Source: Acidimicrobiia bacterium
Lineage (GTDB): Bacteria; Actinomycetota; Acidimicrobiia; Acidimicrobiales; Bin134
DNA length: 64,000 nt
Assembly: GCA_022822265.1 (NCBI GenBank)
Contig: JAJECA010000003.1
Location: forward strand, 1 to 64,000
Reading direction: 5' to 3'
The notes under the pieces were generated by a model. It saw nothing but the letters and a program-made list of their open reading frames with translations. It was not told where the DNA came from and did no database searches. Shown here piece after piece: positions 40,959-51,000 of this stretch; the first letter of the stretch is position 1, and each line of letters opens with the position of its first letter. The position numbers and the translations under genes are program-made.

Positions 40959-43900
40959 ATGACGTTGTCGAGAGCAGCCGCGGGGTTCCTAACCCCCTTT
41001 GTGACTAGAGCCGCTCGTCTTTTTCTGCTGGTCATCGTCGTTGTGGGCGCGGTCGGTGCCGGGGTGGTTCCTGTGCCCTCCTTAGCGCAAACCGATCTTG
41101 GCAACCGTGTGGGGCGAGTCGTGGCAGAGAACCAACCGGCTGGAACCCTTGTGGGCAGTCCGGTTACCCTGACCGGCCTTGTCGGCGCTGTGACCTACGA
41201 GCTCGGCGGTTCCGATGCCGACAGCTTCAGCATCGACAGCGCCAGCGGCCAGCTTCGCACCAACGGGCTGCTGGATTTTGAGGAGCAGCGCAGGTACGAG
41301 GTGACCGTAACTATCAATGACGACAATGGCTCCGCTGAAGTCGAGGTGTGGATCAACGTCACCGATTTGGAGGAGCCGGGGGAGATGTCCGCAGGCCCGG
41401 CCTCACTTCGGGCCGGGACGATAATCCGGGCAAGGTTCACCGACCCGGACGGAGGGGTGGATCCCAGCTTGGTCATCTGGCGTTGGGCCGTCTCAGATGA
41501 CGGCATGAACTTTACTCGAGTGGCCGGGGGTATCTCTGGAGAGACCCCCGGCAAGGGGGCGGAGGCGGCAGCCTTCACGCCGGCCGCCGAACACGCTGGG
41601 AAGTTCCTCAGGGTGCGGGTTACCTACGCCGACCGCCGCAGCCCAAATGGCTCAAACTTAGATAAATCGGCAGAATGGGTCTCCGGCACCAGGATTGCAC
41701 CGGGATCAACCCCGCCGGCGCTGACGGTGCGACCGCTGCTGTCGGGGCTCACCATCCCTTGGGATGTCGCCTTCACGCCGGACGGCACGATGCTGGTCAC
41801 CGAGCGGGGCGGAAGGTTGTTGAGCCGGTTCCCCGACGGGAGGGTGAAGGAGGTCAGCGCAGACTTCCGCGATCTCTACAGCAATATCTACGTCGGGCTG
41901 ATGGGCCTTGCCGTCGATCCCGATTTTGAGACCAATCGGCGCTTCTACACCTGCCAAGCCCATACCGGTGTCCGAGTTGAGGTGATCGCCTGGACCATGG
42001 CCGATGACTACAGCACCGCCACACGCGTCGCCGACCCGCTGGTTGGTGGTATTGGCTTCTCACAGTTTCCGCGGCACGGCGGCTGTCGAGTGCTCTTCGG
42101 CCCCGACGGATTTCTATGGATCACCACGGGCGACGGGGACAACCACACCGCAGCGCAGAACCTCAACTCGCTCAACGGCAAAGTGCTGCGCGTCGACTCC
42201 CAAACCGGCCAGGGCGCGCCCGACAACCCGTTCAACAGCCGCGTCTACACCTACGGGCACCGCAATCCCCAGGGTCTCGCCTTCCGCCCGGGCACCAATC
42301 AGGTGTGGACAGTAGAGCACGGTCCCTCCCACGACGACGAGATCAACCTCCTAGCCAGCGGGGGCAACTACGGCTGGGATCCCGCTGGCCCGGGATACGA
42401 CGAGAACGTCCCGATGACCGACCTCAAGGCATTCCCCGATGCCGTCGAGGCCAAATGGCATTCGGGGTTTCCGGCCATCGCCACCAGCGGCGCCGCGTTC
42501 TTGGATGGCTCGTGCTGGGGCGAGTGGAACGGCCGTCTGGCCGTGGCGCAGTTGAAGCAACAGGAACTCAAGGTGTTCGAGTTCACCGCTGATGGCACGC
42601 TGCTCAGCGAGATCCTCGTGCCGGAGCTCGATCAGGTCTACGGCCGGCTGCGCTCCCCGGTGCTCGGACCCGACTGCGCCCTTTACGTCACCACATCCAA
42701 CGGCTCTGGCACCGACCATGTGCTCCAGGTCTACGGCCCTTCGTCGCCGCGATTGAGCGGGCCGTCCACCGTCGAATACCGCGAGGGGGACACCCAGCCG
42801 GTGGCTACCTTCACTTCCCACAACCTCGACGGGTCCGTGAGCTGGACGCTGGATGGCCAAGACGCATCAGCCTTCCGCATAACCGCCAGCGGCGAGCTGC
42901 ACTTCCGCACCCCACCCCAGTTCCATGCGTCGACAGATCCCAACTCTGACAACGTCTACCACGCGGCAGTCAAAGCCGACAACGGCACTTCCTCAGCCCA
43001 AATAGGCGTTGCCGTCTCAGTGGCCCACACCACGACGCAAGAACCGGAGGTCAGCATCGCGGCCGGGGGCGGGGTCACCGAGGGCGGCGACGCGACGTTC
43101 ACTGTGACTGCCGACCCGGCGCCTTCGGCGGCTCTGGACGTGACCGTGGCGATCACTCAGACCGGCGATTTCGGTGTTTCGCCGGGCTCTCATACGGTCA
43201 CGATCCCGACCTCGGGCACCGTTGCGCTCACCGTGTCGACGACCAACGACACCGCCGATGAGGCCGACGGGTCGGTCACTGCAACGGTCGACCCCGGTGC
43301 CGGCTACACGGTCTCCTCCACTGCGTCATCGGCTGCGGTTGCGGTGGCCGATGACGACGATCCGCCGTGTGACACTGCGGATGCCATCGTGCGGGCACGC
43401 GCTGCGTTCGCGTGGCACACCGACAACAACGGCGGCAGCGAGACTCTGTTCTGGCAGATCCTTGCCTACCTCGGTGCCGACTCGATGCCTGCACCTCCTG
43501 GTGGCATCATCCCGGCCTCGACCACCCCCGAAGCGGTGAGGACGTTCAGCGACGGCAGGACATGGCCCGGCTGGGTGCCCATCAACGCCGCTATGACATG
43601 CCACACCCCGACGACACCGTCCACGGCACCCGAGGTGAGCATCGCCGCCGGTGCCGGGGTGGGTGAGGGCGGCGACGCGGTGTTCACGGTCATCGCCGAC
43701 CCGGCGCCGACAGCCGCGCTGGATGTGACCGTAGCGATCACGCAGTCCGGCGATTTCGGGGTTTCACCGGGCTCGCGGATGGTCACGGTGCCCACGACCG
43801 GGACTGCCACGCTGACGGTCGCGACGACAAACGATGCCGCGGACGAGGCGGACGGGTCGGTCACCGCCACGGTCGGCGCCGGCTCCGGTTACACGGTGTC

Positions 43901-46253
43901 GGCGACTGCGGGCACGGCTGCGGTCGCGGTGCGAGACGACGATGTGCCTGAGATCAGCATCGCCGCGGGCGCTGACATAGACGAAGGCGGCAGTGCTTCT
44001 TTCACGGTGACTGCCGATCCGGCGCCGACAGCCGCGCTCGATGTGACGGTGGCGGTCACGACATCGGGTGATTTCGGTGTGTCGCCGGGCTCGCGTCAGG
44101 TGACGGTGCCCACGTCGGGGACTGCCACGCTGTCGGTGGCGACGGCGAACGACTCGACGGACGAGGCTGACGGGTCGGTGACGGCGAACCTCAGCACCGG
44201 CACTGGCTACACGATCTCTGCGACGGCGGGCTCTGCGACCGTGGCGGTGTCTGATGACGACGATCCGGCGCCGGTGGGCGATCCGTGTGTGGCTGCGCTG
44301 TCGGGTGATGGGAGCGTCACCGGGCAATGGGCTGCGGGCTGCGGTTCGTCGGCGCGTGCCGGCCGCTATGCGCGGTTCTATACGTTCTCCTTGGACAGCC
44401 CGAGCCGGCTGACGATCGATCTGGAGTCGACCGCTGACACATTCATGTATCTGCGCCGGGGTGCGGCCCAGAAGTCGGGTGCTGCGCTGGTGTCCAACGA
44501 CGACGGCGGCGACGGGTACAACTCGCGGATCAGCCGCCAGCTCGCGGCGGGCGACTACACCATCGAGGCAACCACCTATCGCGCATCGACGGCGAGATCG
44601 TTCACGCTGACCGTCGACGGCATTCCGGCACAGACCGTGGTGCAACCGGACCCCGAGATCAGCGTCACAGCAGGCGCCGACGTCACCGAGGGCGGCAACG
44701 CGGTGTTCACCGTCACCGCCGACCCCGCGCCGGCGTCGGCTCTGGATGTGACCGTGGCGGTCACAGTGGCGGGCGATTTCGGCGTGTCGCCGGGCTCGCG
44801 GACGGTCACGGTGCCCACGACCGGGACTGCCACGCTGACGGTGGCGACGACGAACGATGCCGCGGACGAGACGGACGGGTCGGTCACCGCCACCCTCAAC
44901 ACCGGCAGCGGCTACACAGTCTCCGCCACCGCCAGCACGGCCTTTGTCGCGGTGGCCGACGACGATCCGCCGCCGGCGGTGTGCGTGCCGAGTCTGCCGT
45001 CGGATGCGGTGACGGTGTCCGAGGTGACCGGCTGGCGCAACCAGTACTCCCATGCCGAGCACCAGCAGCGCTGGAACCGGGTGCTGGCCGCCTTGGGCGT
45101 GGACACCGGCGAGACGGCGATGACCGTCGCCGACGCGCAGGCCGTCAAGGCCCAGCACGACAACACCCGCTGGGATCGCACCGTGCGCACGCTTCAGGCC
45201 ATGGCGCAATGCGACGACCCGCCGCCCGCGGTGACGCCTGAGGTCAGCATCACCGGCGGCGCCGGGATCACCGAGGGCGGCGACGCGACCTTCACCATCA
45301 CCGCCGACCCCGCGCCGACGGCACCGCTGACAGTCACCGTGTCCGTCGCTCAAACAGGCGACTTCGGCGTCACGACCGGTCCGCAGTCGGTCACGGTCCC
45401 CACCACCGGGACTGCCACCCTCACCGTGGCCACAACGAACGACAGCGCTGACGAGGGCGCCGGGTCGGTCACCACCACCATCAACACCGGCACCGGCTAC
45501 ACCTTCTCCGCGACCGCGGGATCGGCCTCTGTCGCAGTAGCCGACGACGACAACCCGCCGCCCCCGCCTGCCACTCCGGAAGTGAGCATCACCGCGGGCG
45601 CGAGTATCACAGAGGGCGGCGACGCGATCTTCACGGTCACCGCCGACCCCGCGCCGACAGCACCGCTGGCAGTGTCTGTGTCGGTCTCGCAGTCCGGCGA
45701 CTTCGGCATCACTGGCGGCTCGCGTCAGGTGACCATCCCCTCCTCCGGGACCGCGACGCTCACCGTGGCCACAACGAACGACAGCGCTGACGAGGCCGAC
45801 GGGTCGGTCACCGCGACGGTCGGCGCTGGCCAGGGCTACACGGTGTCAGCGACCGCGGGATCGGCGTCTGTGGCGGTGGCCGACGACGACGATCCGCCCC
45901 CGCCGCCGGTGAACGCGACCCCGTCTTTTTCGATCAGCGACGCATCGGGCGCCGAGGGCGGGACCCTGACGTTCACCGTGACGCTCAGCCCCTCCAGCAA
46001 CCGCTACGCGTGGGTGCACTACTACGCGCGGCCCGCATTCGGGGCCGCGGCGTCGGCGACCTTCGCGGACTTCGCCCAAACATACGGAATACTCACCTTC
46101 GAACCCGGCGACACAGCCCAAACCATCACCGTGGCACTAGTCGACGACAACACACCAGAGGGAAACGAGACATTCAAACTCGTCCTATACACCCCAGCCC
46201 AAGCAGCAATCACCGACGGCGAAGCAACCGGCACCATCACCGACAACGACTAG
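40959..46253 (+). CDS. Giant secreted protein 1: PQQ sugar dehydrogenase domain plus Calx-beta repeats
   Basis: This 1764-residue protein has an export leader (LFLLVIVVVGAVGAGVVPVP). A cadherin-like domain lies at about 48-145 (AENQPAGTLVG, YELGGSDADSFSIDSASGQL, VTVTINDDNG). A PQQ-dependent GSDH propeller lies at about 258-593 (TIPWDVAFTPDGTMLVTERG, FPRHGGCRVLFGPDGFLWIT with the following TGDGDN, YGHRNPQGLAFRPGTNQVWT, EHGPSHDDEINLL). Calx-beta modules begin near 694, 890, 998, 1231, 1427, 1540 and 1651 (PEVSIAAG..VTEGGDATF). A pre-peptidase-type PPC domain spans about 1108-1230 and two Cys-flanked helical inserts start near 804 and 1341. It ends TGTITDND without an LPXTG or helix anchor. Likely an extracellular sugar-oxidising adhesin. 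Confidence 0.85.
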   Translation: MTLSRAAAGFLTPFVTRAARLFLLVIVVVGAVGAGVVPVPSLAQTDLGNRVGRVVAENQPAGTLVGSPVTLTGLVGAVTYELGGSDADSFSIDSASGQLRTNGLLDFEEQRRYEVTVTINDDNGSAEVEVWINVTDLEEPGEMSAGPASLRAGTIIRARFTDPDGGVDPSLVIWRWAVSDDGMNFTRVAGGISGETPGKGAEAAAFTPAAEHAGKFLRVRVTYADRRSPNGSNLDKSAEWVSGTRIAPGSTPPALTVRPLLSGLTIPWDVAFTPDGTMLVTERGGRLLSRFPDGRVKEVSADFRDLYSNIYVGLMGLAVDPDFETNRRFYTCQAHTGVRVEVIAWTMADDYSTATRVADPLVGGIGFSQFPRHGGCRVLFGPDGFLWITTGDGDNHTAAQNLNSLNGKVLRVDSQTGQGAPDNPFNSRVYTYGHRNPQGLAFRPGTNQVWTVEHGPSHDDEINLLASGGNYGWDPAGPGYDENVPMTDLKAFPDAVEAKWHSGFPAIATSGAAFLDGSCWGEWNGRLAVAQLKQQELKVFEFTADGTLLSEILVPELDQVYGRLRSPVLGPDCALYVTTSNGSGTDHVLQVYGPSSPRLSGPSTVEYREGDTQPVATFTSHNLDGSVSWTLDGQDASAFRITASGELHFRTPPQFHASTDPNSDNVYHAAVKADNGTSSAQIGVAVSVAHTTTQEPEVSIAAGGGVTEGGDATFTVTADPAPSAALDVTVAITQTGDFGVSPGSHTVTIPTSGTVALTVSTTNDTADEADGSVTATVDPGAGYTVSSTASSAAVAVADDDDPPCDTADAIVRARAAFAWHTDNNGGSETLFWQILAYLGADSMPAPPGGIIPASTTPEAVRTFSDGRTWPGWVPINAAMTCHTPTTPSTAPEVSIAAGAGVGEGGDAVFTVIADPAPTAALDVTVAITQSGDFGVSPGSRMVTVPTTGTATLTVATTNDAADEADGSVTATVGAGSGYTVSATAGTAAVAVRDDDVPEISIAAGADIDEGGSASFTVTADPAPTAALDVTVAVTTSGDFGVSPGSRQVTVPTSGTATLSVATANDSTDEADGSVTANLSTGTGYTISATAGSATVAVSDDDDPAPVGDPCVAALSGDGSVTGQWAAGCGSSARAGRYARFYTFSLDSPSRLTIDLESTADTFMYLRRGAAQKSGAALVSNDDGGDGYNSRISRQLAAGDYTIEATTYRASTARSFTLTVDGIPAQTVVQPDPEISVTAGADVTEGGNAVFTVTADPAPASALDVTVAVTVAGDFGVSPGSRTVTVPTTGTATLTVATTNDAADETDGSVTATLNTGSGYTVSATASTAFVAVADDDPPPAVCVPSLPSDAVTVSEVTGWRNQYSHAEHQQRWNRVLAALGVDTGETAMTVADAQAVKAQHDNTRWDRTVRTLQAMAQCDDPPPAVTPEVSITGGAGITEGGDATFTITADPAPTAPLTVTVSVAQTGDFGVTTGPQSVTVPTTGTATLTVATTNDSADEGAGSVTTTINTGTGYTFSATAGSASVAVADDDNPPPPPATPEVSITAGASITEGGDAIFTVTADPAPTAPLAVSVSVSQSGDFGITGGSRQVTIPSSGTATLTVATTNDSADEADGSVTATVGAGQGYTVSATAGSASVAVADDDDPPPPPVNATPSFSISDASGAEGGTLTFTVTLSPSSNRYAWVHYYARPAFGAAASATFADFAQTYGILTFEPGDTAQTITVALVDDNTPEGNETFKLVLYTPAQAAITDGEATGTITDND

Positions 46254-46343
46254 AACGCCTGTGCAGGGGGCGGTGTTGTCAGCTTTGGATGTCTTTGAGC
46301 AGCAGCATGAGTGTGGGGGAGTGCCTTGTCCTCGTTGCAGTCA

Positions 46344-47663
46344 TCATAGTTTTGAACGGCATCCCCCACGATGGTTGGGAGGCAGGACACATCGTGCTTT
46401 TGCACGCGGCATCCATTTGCGACATAAATGTTCTACTCTAGGATGAGATATGTCTGCATCTAAGACAACGTTAGGGGCTTGGGTGTAGGTATGTTCAAAT
46501 AGATGATCTTGGGGGATGACTCTTACTGGTACAAGATTGGTGAGAGTGACAATCCCTCTATCGTTTTTGTTGACATAACCTGACAAAGTTAGCCTACGGG
46601 ATATTTTTCTGCCCTCTCGGTCGTTTAGTCCCATTTGACGTGTAATAGCTACTGCCGACCCGGTTCCATCTAATGCGGCTAGTTCAATCAAGAATTCTTG
46701 TTCCCTGTCCGACAGTTCGTAAAATGCTGATTCACTGATATTTTCATCAACAACTTGTTCCGCAATGCTGATTGCTTGCTCAACAGCATATTCGTCAATA
46801 ACTCTGTTAGGCGCATCAGCGACAGTCCAAGCTGTATGTCCAATGACTTGAAGTGTGTAAGGTAAATCACCTACCGCACTCGCACCTAATGTTAAGGCTT
46901 CTCTTGTAATCTGTCCCCCTGCATCCTCAATTGGAAAACGCAGACCTTTGATTGCTTCAGGATGGGTCAAAGGAGGCATTTCGTATTTGTTGCATCTTCT
47001 AAAAAATGTGTTTCTTTTGTCTTCCAATAGCGTATATTTCATTTCCAGTAGTCCAGCCCCAACGAACGCTAGAGGCAATTGTTGCCGTTTTGTAATCATC
47101 TGAAGATCATTAGCTAACCTACGCGCTTCCTCTCGATCAGCCGCATGAAGTTCGTCTACGGTGAGCAGTACCGAAGTATCAAACTGCTGGACAGTTCTGG
47201 CTAACATCGTCAATCGTTCCAATAGACCCATATCGATATTGGGGTCAAAGAATTCTTGCTCCGACCATTTTCCTTTATAGGGGCCAAGTGTGATTTCCGA
47301 ACTTCGTTCTTTTGATTTTCGAGTATTACTACCTCCTAAACCAAGACTCTCGTAATCTCTCGATACTTGTGTAATAGCGTTGGAAATTCTGCCCAGAATT
47401 CCTGGGGTGCTAGCGTCAACGGAGAGAATTACCCATCCATTAGGTTTCACACGATTTTCAATCTCTGAGAGGGCAACCGTTTTGCCCGTTCCTCTAACTC
47501 CTAGCAGCACACTTGTAAAACGGATGTCGGCAGGGCCAGTGGCTAGTCCTGTTTCTATGTCAGCCAACAGGTCGTCACGCCCTACGAGAGAAGCAGGTGC
47601 TTGTCCGAAATCTGGTGAGAAGGGATTGGGAACGGTGGATCGTTGTGGCGACACATCGTCCAT
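46344..47663 (-). CDS. AAA ATPase with winged helix and Cys/His tail, foreign composition
   Basis: A 439-residue P-loop protein of the Orc1/Cdc6-STAND-like type: ASLVGRDDLLADIETGLATG, Walker A SVLLGVRGTGKTVALSEIEN, Walker B TSVLLTVDELHAADREEARR, and a lid region LPYTLQVIGHTAW. A winged-helix region follows (LSDREQEFLIELAALDGTGS, AITRQMGLNDREGRKISRRL). The tail CRKWMPRAKARCVLPPNHRG then GC has a C-x10-C-x5-H-x3-C pattern that could bind zinc. Codon use is AT-rich, unlike both giant neighbours, a sign of recent transfer. Four 20-bp repeats precede the start. Role unknown; DNA-binding regulation or defence is possible. Confidence 0.75.
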   Translation of the reverse strand: MDDVSPQRSTVPNPFSPDFGQAPASLVGRDDLLADIETGLATGPADIRFTSVLLGVRGTGKTVALSEIENRVKPNGWVILSVDASTPGILGRISNAITQVSRDYESLGLGGSNTRKSKERSSEITLGPYKGKWSEQEFFDPNIDMGLLERLTMLARTVQQFDTSVLLTVDELHAADREEARRLANDLQMITKRQQLPLAFVGAGLLEMKYTLLEDKRNTFFRRCNKYEMPPLTHPEAIKGLRFPIEDAGGQITREALTLGASAVGDLPYTLQVIGHTAWTVADAPNRVIDEYAVEQAISIAEQVVDENISESAFYELSDREQEFLIELAALDGTGSAVAITRQMGLNDREGRKISRRLTLSGYVNKNDRGIVTLTNLVPVRVIPQDHLFEHTYTQAPNVVLDADISHPRVEHLCRKWMPRAKARCVLPPNHRGGCRSKL

Positions 47664-47680
47664 GCAGTCACTTTAGCACT

Positions 47681-47760
47681 CACAAAAGGGCCGTACAACG
47701 CATAAAAAGGCCGGCACCCACATAAAGAGACCGCTACTCGCACTAACAGGCCTCTTGACG
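47681..47760 (-). repeat. Four contiguous degenerate 20-bp repeats upstream of the AAA ATPase
   Basis: Units occupy 47681-47700, 47701-47720, 47721-47740 and 47741-47760 exactly, beginning CACAAAAGGGCCG, CATAAAAAGGCCG, CATAAAGAGACCG and CACTAACAGGCCT. Shared positions are CA at the start, an A-rich block and a (G/A)(G/A)CC core. On the gene's strand each unit reads roughly GGCCTTTTTATG. The array ends 17 bp before the ATG. It looks like an operator or iteron array; there are no spacers, so it is not a CRISPR. Confidence 0.7.
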
Positions 47761-47801
47761 GGGGTCATGGACGTTGGTCGAACAGCCTCATCGCGACAGC
47801 T

Positions 47802-48022
47802 GATATTGCTTTTGTGCTTTCGGCGAGGGGGTAGGTCCAGGTTTTGGGCGGGTGCCCAGTTTTCTCCGTCCCGAGTGGGCTGCTAGGTTGGTTCGCCGTA
47901 GGGACCCCTTGGTTCGGAGTCTGTGGAGGTTTGGCGACCCCAGAGTGCCGTAGCTAGAGGGTTCTCTCGCGTTTCAATACAGGTAATCGATCCGAGTCCA
48001 ACATGGCGGGAGGGCTTGAAGC
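47802..48022 (+). promoter_or_regulatory. Conserved leader of giant gene 2
   Basis: Near-copy of 40739-40958, continuing into the first codons of the gene (SSRAAAGFLT versus TLSRAAAGFLT). It keeps the hairpin, the tttggcgaccccagag block, the aatacaggtaa block and the gggaggg ribosome binding site. The only gene upstream is on the opposite strand, so this leader must contain its own promoter. Confidence 0.6.
47845..47863 (+). terminator. Leader hairpin with T run, giant gene 2
   Basis: TGGGC (47845-47849), loop GGGT, GCCCA (47854-47858), then G and four T. It lies about 160 bp before the start codon and matches the hairpin at 40779-40799, with one compensated weaker outer pair. Since no plus-strand gene precedes it, an attenuator role is more likely than termination of an upstream gene. 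Confidence 0.45.
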
Positions 48023-51000
48023 ATGTCGTCGTCGAGAGCAGCCGCGGGGTTCCTAACCCACCTTTTGCGCGCGGTAGGCCTCGTTGCGGCGCTTGGCATG
48101 CTGGTCGCCGCTGCGCTGATACCGCTGCCAGCGGACGCGGAGACCCCGCCGCCGGGGCCGTGCGAGCCCGGCTATGTCGCGCCGACTCCTGCTTCCGTGG
48201 CCGTCACCGAAGTCCCGATCGAGGTGACCTCGACCACTGACGACTACTTCGTGCTGTATGCGAAGCACACTCTCAATGGGGAAACCACTGATATCCCTGT
48301 TTCGGTGACGCTGGGGGAGGACGGCACGACCACGCTGTCGGACAATCTGGAACCCTTGGCCGTAAACCAGTATCGGGTGGAGAAATACCAGGTCGCCAAA
48401 CCCGCTGACGTGGACGGTGACTGCGTCGACGACATCACCGAACTGGGCGACTTCGGTGCCTATAACCCGATCAATTCAGCCGAGAAGATCAATCCCATCA
48501 ACGGTGCCGTCGCCATAGACTCCCATTCAGCGTTCCAGGAGTTGGCGTTCCAAGGCACTTCGCATGAGTCCCACCTCGATGGCATCGCGTTCGTGAAATT
48601 CTGGATCTTCGACCCGTATTCCGACAGCCCCGAAGTCTTCTTCATGAATACGAAGAGATTCGTGTACCACAATTCGTTCCTCAGGGCGATCGGTTACACG
48701 AAAGACACGACAGGTGCCATGGCCGGGCAGTTGGTCTGGCATCCTAACGTACCCGCTCCCGACGGGACCCTGGGTTCCTATCGGTTCGAGTGGGGCGCGT
48801 ACGCGGCCCGTTCGTTCGAAGGGACAGAGCGTGTGTACATGTTGCTGGCCGCAGCGATGCCGTTTTTGGAGGACAACCTGTACTTCTACCCGGAGACGAC
48901 TCGCTTCTTCTCAAGCTACTGGGATGAGAGGGAGAAATTTGACGGCTCCAGAATTCGCATCCTGCTGGAACACCAGGTGCTGGCGGATGTGGATTACATC
49001 GCCCTCAACCCGGCGGAGGGCTACGGACGGCTGCGGCTGATGGAGGATGATGACCGCCCCAGCCCGTTCGACGTGGCCATCTACACAAGCCTGCCCAACG
49101 ATCTGCCCCGAGTGGCCGGAACCATCACCACCGTGCCGCAAACGCCGCTGTCGCACGTCAACCTGCGCGCCATCCAGAACGGCCTGCCCAATGCCTTCAT
49201 CCGCGACGCACTGGAAGTGGATGCCATCAGCTCCCTGCTGGATAGCTACGTCTATTACGCGGTCACCGCTGACGGCTACACCATCAGAGCCGCCACCAAA
49301 AAGGAAGTGGACGACCACCACGCGAGCCTGCGTCCCCAGAGCGCCCAAACCCTGCAAAGCGACCTGACGGCCAAGACGATTGTCTCGTTGGCGAATGTCG
49401 ACTTCGACGACTGGACTTCCTACGGCGTCAAGGCGGCCAACGTGGCTGAATTGGCCTCCCTATCCCTGCCTGAAGGCACGACACCCGTAGGATTCGCGGT
49501 TCCCTTCTATTTCTACGATGAATTCATGAAGCAGGCGACTGTTTCTGAGAAGACGCTTCTCGGCAAGAAGAAGTGGCCCGACGACGAGAAGATTGAGTTA
49601 GCGGCTGGAACGACGCTGGCGAGCGCGGTCACGCAGGTGCTGGCACACACCAAATTTCAGACAGACTATGACGTCCAGGAAGAGATGCTGGACGATCTGC
49701 GCGACGCCATCAAGGACGCGACCACACCAAAGTTCATCATCGACGCGCTGACCGCCATGCATGCCAAGTATCCCGACGGCCAGTCGTTGCGCTACCGGTC
49801 CAGCACCAACAACGAGGACCTGCCATCGTTCAACGGCGCCGGCCTGTACAGTTCCAAGACTCAGGATCCCGACGAAACGGCTGACGATGGCATCGACAAG
49901 TCCATCAAGGCTGTCTGGGCCAGCCTGTGGAACTACCGCGCCTTTCTAGAGCGCGACTTCCACCGGGTCGATCACAGTACCGTGTACATGGGGGTGCTGG
50001 TTCATCCCAACTACTCCGACGAGACGGTCAACGGCGTCGCGGTCAGCTATGACCCCGTTACCTTCCAGGACAATGCCTATTTCGTCAACTCGCAGGTGGG
50101 CGAGGATCTGGTAACCAATCCGGAGGCCTACTCCCAACCCGAGCAACTGCTGTTGGGCGCCACCGGCACCGCCACCGTGCTGTCCCGATCCAACCTAGTG
50201 ACTTCAGACCAGCTCCTGATGAGCGACGCCCAGATGCGTCAACTGCGCAGCAACCTCGAGACCATCCATAACCATTTCAAGACCCTATACGGGGTTCAGG
50301 ATGGCGATGACTACGCCATTGAAATCGAGTTCAAGATCACTGCCGCCAACAAGCTGGCCATCAAGCAGGCCCGGCCGTGGATCTTCGCCGAGCCGCTCGT
50401 CATTCCGAATCCGACGGTATCGCTTGCCATTGCCGACGATGAGATCACCGAAGGCACCGGCCTCCAACTGATGGTCACTCGCAGCGGCGGCATTCTGTCC
50501 TCGCCCCTCCGCGTTGGCTTGGCCTGGAGCGAGACCGGCGCGATGCTCACCAGCGAACCGTCTTCGGTCACGATTCCCGGGAATCAGACAAGTGCAACTG
50601 TCACCGTCCCGACGCAATCAGACTCCCAAGACGAGCATGACAGCGTGGTGTCCGTGAGCATCGTCGACAACAGTGGTTATGTCATCGGGACTCCCGGCTC
50701 GGCGACTGCCACTGTAACCGATGATGATCTGACTCAGGTCGCCGTGCGCGCTCAAGCCGGAACGGTGACCGAGGGATCGCCTGCCGTCTTCACGTTCACC
50801 CGCTCCGGCACAGTCTTGGAGAATCCGCTGACTGTGCAGATCAGCGTCAGCGAGACCGGTTCCAGGCTCGCTGGTACATCACCCACCGAAGTTGTGTTTG
50901 CCGCCAACAGCGCAACTGCGTCTGTATCCCTAACATCCACAGATGACTCTGTGAGGACTCCCGAGAGCACAGTGGTCGTGCAGATCAGTTCGAGCAGTCA

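Noticed and set aside
43764-45353. Long minus-strand Arg/His-rich frame, and similar ones over 52148-53674
   Set aside because: Shadows of Calx-beta coding sequence; low-complexity Arg/His/Gly composition and no domain.
47681-47760. CRISPR repeats
   Set aside because: Four 20-bp units follow each other without spacers and are degenerate.
47802-48022. Known riboswitch (c-di-GMP, c-di-AMP, cobalamin) in the giant-gene leader
   Set aside because: I see no conserved core of these classes; only a short hairpin with T run.
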